Notes under the pieces: model-generated
The model's input: the letters and a program-made list of their open reading frames with translations, nothing else
What the model was told of the DNA's origin: nothing
Databases searched by the model: none
Assembly (NCBI GenBank): GCA_019423565.1
Contig: JAHZBE010000015.1
Location: forward strand, 1 to 12,572
Length of the DNA: 12,572 bases
DNA from: a bacterium
GTDB lineage: Bacteria > Bacillota_I > Bacilli_A > RF39 > UBA660
Direction of reading: 5' to 3'
Part shown: positions 1 to 5,886 of the stretch, piece after piece
Layout: each line of letters begins with the position of its first letter
Position numbering within the stretch: position 1 is the first letter of the stretch
Position numbers and translations under genes: made by a program

Positions 1-29
1 AATCCTCTAATTAGAAACTATTTATAAAC

Positions 30-54
30 TGTCCAACTTTTGGGGTTCAGTTCA
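30..54. mobile_element. Probable right terminal inverted repeat of an IS3-family (IS150-like) insertion sequence
   Basis: The 25 bases start TGTCCAAC, contain a TTTTGGGG core and end TTCA. Read on the other strand they begin TGAACTGA and end GGACA, which resembles the terminal repeats I recall for IS150-group IS3 elements. No matching left repeat and no transposase is visible here, so any element would extend leftward out of the window, with bases 1-29 as its last internal bases. From 55 onward the sequence is host DNA leading to the uppP terminator. The assignment rests on remembered terminal-repeat similarity only. The site could also be a solo remnant. Confidence 0.5.
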
Positions 55-76
55 AATTAACCTCTTTTTATATATT

Positions 77-100
77 AAAAAAAGCATCCAAATGATGCTT
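77..100 (-). terminator. Rho-independent terminator of uppP
   Basis: On the minus strand a perfect 7-bp stem (AAGCATC with GATGCTT, bases 100-94 and 88-82) with a 5-base loop is followed by seven T's (83-77). The stem starts on the base after the uppP stop codon, so there is no 3' untranslated spacer. Confidence 0.85.
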
Positions 101-901
101 CTAAAATATTAAAAATGTAAGTATTCCCACTATAAAACAGTATATTGAGAAGTATATTAATTTACCTTTCTTCATAATATCTATAAATAATTTAGCTGCA
201 TAATATGTTACTATACCAGCTGCTATCATACTTATTAAATATGGAATAGCAAGTGTTCCAATATTACCTGCAGTTATTAAATCTTTAATTCCAAGTACCA
301 TACTTGCAACACTTATTGGAATATAAAGCATAAACGAATAATTAAGTGCTGTTTCTCTAGTTAAATTAGATTTCATACCACCTACAACTGTCGCACCACT
401 TCTACTTATTCCAGGAAGTAAAGCAACTACTTGGAAAAGTCCAATTTTAAGTGCATCTAAATAAGTCATATCTTTCTTTTCTTTTTTTCCTTTTATGTCC
501 TTTATCATAAATAATAATATAGAAGTAACTATAAGCATAAGTCCTACTAATTTGGTAGTAAAATATTCTTCTATAAAATCTTTTACAAATAATCCTAAAA
601 GTGCTGCTGGAATTGTTCCAACTACTATAAGCCAAGCATATTTATAATTAACGCTATATTTTTTTTCTTTAGTTTTAATAAACATAAAGAAATCTTTAAT
701 AATACTTGCTATTTCCTTTCTATATAGGATTAAAATTGCGACAAGTGAACCAAAATTAACAATGATTTCAAAATTCATATCACTTAATACTTCACTGTTA
801 AATAGAGATTTAAATATTCTTAAATGTCCACTAGATGAAATAGGAAGTGGCTCTGTAAATCCTTGTATTATCCCCAGAATTAAATATTTTAATATTATCA
901 T
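101..901 (-). CDS. uppP: Undecaprenyl-diphosphatase UppP (BacA family)
   Basis: This is an integral membrane phosphatase that converts undecaprenyl pyrophosphate to undecaprenyl phosphate, recycling the lipid carrier for peptidoglycan and other wall polymers. The family often confers bacitracin tolerance. The 266-residue product is of normal family length and almost wholly hydrophobic with multiple helices. Both family signatures are present: TE17-PLPISSSGH26 near the N-terminus, holding the conserved Glu, Ser and His, and PGISRSGAT (163-171) with the catalytic-region Arg167. A Pro replaces the usual Phe after Glu17. I choose the ATG at 901 because a GAGGTG Shine-Dalgarno lies six bases upstream. 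The GTG at 910 would place that site inside the gene. The gene is transcribed alone, divergent from the small membrane protein gene at 974, and ends directly on its own terminator. Confidence 0.95.
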   Translation of the reverse strand: MIILKYLILGIIQGFTEPLPISSSGHLRIFKSLFNSEVLSDMNFEIIVNFGSLVAILILYRKEIASIIKDFFMFIKTKEKKYSVNYKYAWLIVVGTIPAALLGLFVKDFIEEYFTTKLVGLMLIVTSILLFMIKDIKGKKEKKDMTYLDALKIGLFQVVALLPGISRSGATVVGGMKSNLTRETALNYSFMLYIPISVASMVLGIKDLITAGNIGTLAIPYLISMIAAGIVTYYAAKLFIDIMKKGKLIYFSIYCFIVGILTFLIF

Positions 902-973
902 TTTCCTCACCTCATTATAATTATATAATAAAATTTAAAAATAATAAATAGAATAATATAGGTGAAGAAAAAA

Positions 974-1195
974 ATGTCATTCAAATTTTTAGTTTTTTTA
1001 TTTGGATTTGGACTTAGCGTAATTGGCTTATCATATATAATAATATATTTAAATTTATTAAGTATTGGGTATAATTTTTTTGAATATGTTAACTTTATTA
1101 TTAGACGTATAGAATGTTTAAATTTTATTTTTGGAGTAATTTTTATGATTATAAGTTCATTTATAGGAGGAAAAGAAAATGAATTATATTTATGA
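974..1195 (+). CDS. Small two-helix membrane protein, function unknown
   Basis: The product has 73 residues. Two hydrophobic segments (about 5-32 and 50-65) flank a short loop containing Arg-Arg-x-Glu-Cys (44-48), and the C-terminal end is short and polar. There is no signal-peptide cleavage site, so it is probably a two-pass membrane protein. The start is taken as ATG 974, eight bases after AGGTGA; an in-frame GTG at 962 overlaps that ribosome site and is less likely. It ends at TGA, and its last 17 bases overlap the start of the DUF3603-like gene in another frame. Its 3' end also carries that gene's AGGAGG site, so the two are very likely co-translated. I do not recognise a named family and infer only that it works with, or is co-regulated with, its neighbour. 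Confidence 0.75.
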   Translation: MSFKFLVFLFGFGLSVIGLSYIIIYLNLLSIGYNFFEYVNFIIRRIECLNFIFGVIFMIISSFIGGKENELYL

Positions 1196-1844
1196 TATAG
1201 TGTTAAATTTTAATAAAAAAAATATTTATAAATTTTTTGAATGGCGTGAAGAAGATGAACCAGAATTTATTTTAAAAATTCCTGTTTTTAAAATAAGTAT
1301 AGAGGATATGAACAAATTAAAAAATAACAATTTCTGTGTAAATAAAAGCTTTTTAAACAGTTTATTTGATAAAACAGAAGTGTACGCGCCAAATGCAGTA
1401 AAAAAAATAAAATATTCATGTGTACTTGCTAATGAAGAATGTGCTTTTGCTGTGGAATTTGATAATGATGGTAATAGTTATATGAAAAGTAATATAAGCA
1501 TAGATGAAGAAAATGAAATTATAGAGTTTATATTACAAATGAAATATACAATTATAGATTATAAAATAACAAGTTATAATAAATCTAAAAATGAATTTTC
1601 AACAAGAAGAGAGAAAGAAGCATCAAATCATATATGTAAGAGCTTAGAAAAAATGTTTAAGAATAGAGAAAGCTCAAAATTAAAATATATATTTTATGAA
1701 ATATATTCTGAAAAGATTGATGATTATAATAGAGCATATGTAAAACTATTAAATATTGCAAATAATAAAGATTCAAAATTTTATGAACTTGAAAAATTAA
1801 TTAATCTAATAGAAAATAAAAAAATATTAAATAATTATTCCTAA
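1179..1844 (+). CDS. DUF3603-like cytoplasmic protein
   Basis: This 221-residue soluble protein has no signal peptide or membrane helix. The N-terminus has the pattern Y-I-Y-D-I-V-L-N, then FFEWREED at 19-26, then IPVFKIS at 34-40. That order (YxhD, FxEWRxED, hPhhKh) resembles what I recall of Bacillus DUF3603 (PF12227) proteins, whose function is unknown. The C-terminal 80 residues are Lys/Glu-rich and predicted helical. Start ATG 1179 has AGGAGG eight bases upstream (1165-1170), inside the preceding gene. The stop is followed 17 bases later by a strong terminator, so this is the last gene of a two-gene unit. The DUF assignment is by motif memory and is moderately secure; no activity can be proposed. 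Confidence 0.8.
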   Translation: MNYIYDIVLNFNKKNIYKFFEWREEDEPEFILKIPVFKISIEDMNKLKNNNFCVNKSFLNSLFDKTEVYAPNAVKKIKYSCVLANEECAFAVEFDNDGNSYMKSNISIDEENEIIEFILQMKYTIIDYKITSYNKSKNEFSTRREKEASNHICKSLEKMFKNRESSKLKYIFYEIYSEKIDDYNRAYVKLLNIANNKDSKFYELEKLINLIENKKILNNYS

Positions 1845-1861
1845 TATATAATTTTTAACTC

Positions 1862-1893
1862 AAAATATATTAAAACTTTTAATATATTTTTTT
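1862..1893 (+). terminator. Terminator after the DUF3603-like gene
   Basis: A perfect 14-base inverted repeat (1862-1875 with 1877-1890) surrounds a single central C and runs into further T's. It is all A/T apart from the central C. Because it is nearly symmetrical it could act on either strand, but only the plus strand has a gene ending here. It insulates the surface-protein operon that begins just downstream. Confidence 0.75.
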
Positions 1894-1901
1894 CTTATGT
1901 A

Positions 1902-1930
1902 TTGATTTTATTTGAAAAAAATGGTTTAAT
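1902..1930 (+). promoter_or_regulatory. Sigma-A-type extended -10 promoter of the surface-protein operon
   Basis: TTGATT (1902-1907), a 17-base spacer and TTTAAT (1925-1930), preceded by TGG, form an extended -10 promoter. Transcription would start near 1937, just past the in-frame ATG at 1935. This supports the downstream start at 1959 and gives a leader of about 22 bases. It sits about ten bases after the preceding terminator. Confidence 0.6.
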
Positions 1931-1958
1931 TAATATGAATAATAATGTGGAGGCTTTT

Positions 1959-4900
1959 ATGAGTACAATTATGGAATTTATTAAAAAAAATAAAATAGTT
2001 TTAGGAGTTTTGGTTTTTTTATTGATATCACTTGGAATATATATGTTTGCATCCGCAGAAGAAGATATTTATTCTGATAAAATAAAAGTATCAAATGTTT
2101 CTGTTACTACATTATCAGGAACTGCTCCATTTGATAATTCAGAAGGTGCAGGTAATGATACTTCTGAAACAGATAATATAGTAAGAAGCTTTGACTCTAT
2201 TGAGTATGATGTAACATATAGTTTAATTGCTAAATCATCTGATACTGAGTTAAATTCGGATGCACAACGTACAGTTATTATGGATTTCATTATACCTGAA
2301 TCAATTTCTGATAGTGTAAAAGTTGGTATAAATAATTTATCAAATCCAGAGTCAGTTAATCCGGATGATATTACTATAAGTGATGTTAAATATAAAAATT
2401 ATAAATTTACTTTTGACAAACAAAGTTTAATAAATGCAAATACACAAAAGGTATTCATATATGATATATCATTAAATAATGGAATTAGTATTTCTCCAAT
2501 AATAAGACTAAGAGAAAGTACTGATACAGAACAAACAGACGATAATATTTTAACTAATAAAACAGATGCTAAAAATATTACTGTATCTGCAAAAGAAAAA
2601 TATGATATCAAACTTTATGCAGGTGCATTAAAAAAGGTTTCTACAGAAGAATCAAACATTCCTGTAGGCGTATTAGTATATTTACCTGTTGATAGTACTA
2701 AGGGTATTAAAGGAATTGAAATACCTACAGCTGTAAAAGTTAACTTAACTGCTACAGCAAGTGATACTAATGCTTCAATAGCAAGTGCAAAAATAGATGT
2801 ATATAATCAGAATGAATATAGTATTCCATCATTACCTTCATCATACGAAAATGGTACATCTATAAATGGTGATAATGGAAAATATGAAGTAACATTTTCT
2901 AATTTAACATATAAATCTGGTTTAGCTGAGATAGAAGAAAATGTTAGTGTACCATATATTGCGTCAAATGCCGTTATATTAACAGGTAAAAGAAATGGTT
3001 CACAAAATAAGATTACATATTCCATTAATGCTGGAACAAGTACAATTAATATTGTAGATAGCCCTGATAAGGTTGTAGGAGATTATTTATCGAAAGTTGA
3101 CTTTATAAATAAAAGTGATTTAAGTGATATTACATCTTCTACTGCAAATGTAACTGATAGTAATTCGGCAGCTTATAATATGGGTGAACAATTCTATATT
3201 CAAAATACAATAGAATATGGAAAACAAACTGGTGATAACTTAGAAAACGGATTTACAAATTATTTGAAAATAGATAATGATGCAATTGATGTAATTTCTA
3301 TAAATGATTCGCAAGATTATTATATTGATAAAACAGAAAATGATAAATATCAAATAGAATTTGGTGTTGGTAAATGGAGTAGCGAGTATTTTAAATTAGG
3401 TAGTAATTCCAAAAATGCATCATATTGTCCAAAGAGTACATCAGGTTTATCAAAAGAATCTTTAATGAATTATTTTGGAGGACCATGTATTGAAGCAAAT
3501 GAAAATGTTGTTTGGAAAAGTTCAATAGATGAAGCACATGCAGCAGGGGATATTATAGCTGTAAGGCTTACTGTAAATGGTCAATATGAAAGCGGTAAAT
3601 CAACAATAATAAGAGTTTTAGCAAAAGCAAGAAACGATTCAAAGCTATCTGGAAATACATATCAAGTTGTTGCTAGAGGACTTACAAAAGATTCAAATGG
3701 TAGTATCTTCTATATGTACAAGCCAGCTGTAACTTCTCAAGGGCAATCTTATACAATTCCAGTTAATTATTCAAACGAAGGTGAGTTATCTTACAATAAA
3801 ACTGAATATAATTCAAAAACTAAAGAGGTTGTAACTAGTGATAATCCATCAGGACAATATGGAAATAGTATTATTGTAACAAACGCTAAAGCAAATATTA
3901 AATCTATTATAACAAAGGACTCATATGGTGTTGAAAATAAAGCTATTTATTCTGGACATAATGATCCATTAGAAATTAGAATAAATCCAGCAGTATATAC
4001 ATCAAATTTATCATCGATTATAAAATCGTTCTCAGTATATGTTTATTTACCAAATTCATTAAGCTTATATAAAAAGTCCGGAGATAAATTGCCAAATGGA
4101 TCTTCGACAGAATTAGATTACAATATATACAGATATGATTATGATTCTAGTGCATTAGTATCTAATGATTTATCAGAACTTGTTTTACATGCATATGTTT
4201 CAATTGATACAGTTAGTAATACTACTGCAAAAATAATTGTAAAAACAGCTGGAACAGTATCAATTGATGGTAATACGGTTGATATAAATGGTCCAACAAA
4301 TTTATCAACGGCTTCAAAAGATGTAATGCTATTTAATGAAAAAGAAATATCAACATTAGGTACTGCTGATCCAAGTTTAATTGATATAAATGGTAGTTAT
4401 AGTTATAATATTAAAGCAGTTAATGTATTAAATGATAAAGCAAATTTAGAATTAGTATATGTACTTCCATATAATAATGATGGTGTATCTGGAGGTAAAG
4501 GATCTAGCTTTAGTGGAAATCTTTCTACAAAAATTAGTTCAACTATTCCAAGTGGTTATAGTGTTTATTACACAACAATTGATTCTAAAGTAATAATTAA
4601 TAATGAAGTAAAAAATTCAACATCAAATGATTGGAAAGAATGGACAAATTATACTACTGAAAAAAGTGGAGTAACAGGTGTTAAACTTGTTTCAAAAGAT
4701 GCAATTGCAACTTCAGGTTATTTCGGTGGAACAGATGGTATAACATTTAATGTTAAAACTAATGGTAATGCTGAAGCAAATGTATACTATAATAATTTCT
4801 ATGTATTTGATAGAAATGGAAAAATTTGTAATTCAACAGATGACCAAGGAAAATGTTTATCATCTGAAACAGGAACAAAAGTATATAATTCAAATGTATC

Positions 4901-5885
4901 TTCTGTATCAGTATATGATAGATCAATATCTGGAATGGCATTTGAAGATTCAGATGGAAATGGATTTAGTTCAGACGATGAAACAAAGTTATCCAATATA
5001 CCAGTTGAATTATATAAAACAAATGCAAAAGTTGATAACCCAAATGATCCGTTATCTGTAATTAGTTCATCAGATGAAAAAGTTGCTGAAACAGTGACTG
5101 ATTCTGATGGAGCATATAAATTTAATCAATTATTATCAGGAAATTATTATGTAAGATTTAGTATAGATTGTGATAAATATTCTGTAACAGAAAAGAATAA
5201 AAAAGATAGCTCCTTAGGAGATATGTCAAACTTAGATTCAGATGTAGTAATGCAAACAGATACATGTTATGCTGTTTCAAATATTGTTACTTTAGATAAT
5301 AACAATGTTGAAGTAACAGGATTAAATTTAGGATTAAATGTTAGACAAGTATTTGATATTTCATTAAATAAATATATAACAAATGTTACTGTTGTATCAA
5401 ATAAGGGAACTAGTTCATATGACTATGATAGACAAAATAAAGTAAAGATAGATGTTAAAAACTTAAAAAATACGTCATTTAAAGTATCATATCTAATCGA
5501 AATAGAAAATTCAAAATATTTCCCAGGAACTGTGGGTAATTTAGTTGAAGAGATACCAAGTGGAATGACATTTAACCCTGATTATTCAGAAAATGAAGGA
5601 TGGTATGAAAGTGATGGTTTATTGTATTACTCTGGATTAGATAGTAAAATATTGATGCCAGGTGAAAAGCAATACATAACTATTGTATTAGATTTAGTTA
5701 CAGGAAATGGTGGAGATTATATAAATTTCGTTGTAGCAAATGATTTAAGAATTCAACAAAATCAAATTGATTTCTTTAATATAAACAACTCACAAACTGG
5801 TGATAATGTTGGCGATGTTGATAATGGTTCTGATGATGGATACGATGATGGTGAATTTGAAGATGAAACTAATGGAGGTGAATAA
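1959..5885 (+). CDS. Large secreted multidomain surface protein with SdrD_B/Cna-B-like and DUF11-like modules
   Basis: The 1308-residue exported protein begins with a signal peptide: basic residues, a hydrophobic core (13-30), and predicted cleavage after Ala31-Ser-Ala33. Residues 40-980 are beta-rich, Thr/Ser/Asn-rich and probably a string of Ig-like or prealbumin folds that I cannot assign; GNDTSE and IVRSFD near 65-79 stand out. Residues about 991-1127 form an SdrD_B/Cna-B-like module, opening SGMAFEDSDGNG with a DxDxNG calcium-binding-type loop (997-1002) and continuing IPVELY, then SDGAYKF. Residues about 1130-1270 look DUF11-like (IPSGMTF, MPGEKQ). The last 30 residues are very Asp/Glu/Gly-rich, with no LPXTG, membrane helix or basic tail. 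The only six cysteines fall in three local pairs (490/510, 957/966, 1071/1103). GGAGG five bases before ATG 1959 fixes the start. The next gene follows after one base. Role inferred: adhesin or structural partner of that protein. Confidence 0.85.
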   Translation: MSTIMEFIKKNKIVLGVLVFLLISLGIYMFASAEEDIYSDKIKVSNVSVTTLSGTAPFDNSEGAGNDTSETDNIVRSFDSIEYDVTYSLIAKSSDTELNSDAQRTVIMDFIIPESISDSVKVGINNLSNPESVNPDDITISDVKYKNYKFTFDKQSLINANTQKVFIYDISLNNGISISPIIRLRESTDTEQTDDNILTNKTDAKNITVSAKEKYDIKLYAGALKKVSTEESNIPVGVLVYLPVDSTKGIKGIEIPTAVKVNLTATASDTNASIASAKIDVYNQNEYSIPSLPSSYENGTSINGDNGKYEVTFSNLTYKSGLAEIEENVSVPYIASNAVILTGKRNGSQNKITYSINAGTSTINIVDSPDKVVGDYLSKVDFINKSDLSDITSSTANVTDSNSAAYNMGEQFYIQNTIEYGKQTGDNLENGFTNYLKIDNDAIDVISINDSQDYYIDKTENDKYQIEFGVGKWSSEYFKLGSNSKNASYCPKSTSGLSKESLMNYFGGPCIEANENVVWKSSIDEAHAAGDIIAVRLTVNGQYESGKSTIIRVLAKARNDSKLSGNTYQVVARGLTKDSNGSIFYMYKPAVTSQGQSYTIPVNYSNEGELSYNKTEYNSKTKEVVTSDNPSGQYGNSIIVTNAKANIKSIITKDSYGVENKAIYSGHNDPLEIRINPAVYTSNLSSIIKSFSVYVYLPNSLSLYKKSGDKLPNGSSTELDYNIYRYDYDSSALVSNDLSELVLHAYVSIDTVSNTTAKIIVKTAGTVSIDGNTVDINGPTNLSTASKDVMLFNEKEISTLGTADPSLIDINGSYSYNIKAVNVLNDKANLELVYVLPYNNDGVSGGKGSSFSGNLSTKISSTIPSGYSVYYTTIDSKVIINNEVKNSTSNDWKEWTNYTTEKSGVTGVKLVSKDAIATSGYFGGTDGITFNVKTNGNAEANVYYNNFYVFDRNGKICNSTDDQGKCLSSETGTKVYNSNVSSVSVYDRSISGMAFEDSDGNGFSSDDETKLSNIPVELYKTNAKVDNPNDPLSVISSSDEKVAETVTDSDGAYKFNQLLSGNYYVRFSIDCDKYSVTEKNKKDSSLGDMSNLDSDVVMQTDTCYAVSNIVTLDNNNVEVTGLNLGLNVRQVFDISLNKYITNVTVVSNKGTSSYDYDRQNKVKIDVKNLKNTSFKVSYLIEIENSKYFPGTVGNLVEEIPSGMTFNPDYSENEGWYESDGLLYYSGLDSKILMPGEKQYITIVLDLVTGNGGDYINFVVANDLRIQQNQIDFFNINNSQTGDNVGDVDNGSDDGYDDGEFEDETNGGE
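5874..5880 (+). promoter_or_regulatory. Ribosome binding site inside the upstream gene, setting the start of the thioester protein
   Basis: GGAGGTG lies six bases before ATG 5887 and encodes the last Gly-Gly of the upstream protein. Ribosomes ending the first gene release on top of this site, which favours translational coupling. It also rules out the earlier in-frame start at 5800 within the acidic tail of the first gene. Confidence 0.85.
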
Positions 5886-5886
5886 T

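Noticed and set aside
447..635. Open frame on the minus strand within uppP
   Set aside because: It lies in another frame of the well-supported uppP gene, has no ribosome site and has a composition typical of a shadow frame.
911..961. TATAAT-like sequences between uppP and the small membrane protein gene
   Set aside because: Several -10-like matches occur on both strands in this almost pure A/T stretch, but none has a -35 at suitable spacing, so no promoter could be chosen.
1193..1195. Possible TGA-as-tryptophan reading (Mycoplasma code), because the organism is so AT-rich
   Set aside because: Tryptophan codons in the long genes are TGG, and no long gene contains in-frame TGA. TGA at 1193 works as an ordinary stop next to the start of the following gene; reading through would add only six residues.
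4750..5061. Plus-strand open frame (103 residues) inside the large surface protein gene, and minus-strand frames over the same region
   Set aside because: They are Met/Gln/Tyr-rich shadow translations of the SdrD_B-like region, with no Shine-Dalgarno.
5800..5886. Upstream in-frame start for the thioester protein
   Set aside because: It would precede the signal peptide with 29 Met-rich residues and overlap the upstream gene. ATG 5887 has GGAGGTG at ideal spacing and starts a clean signal peptide.
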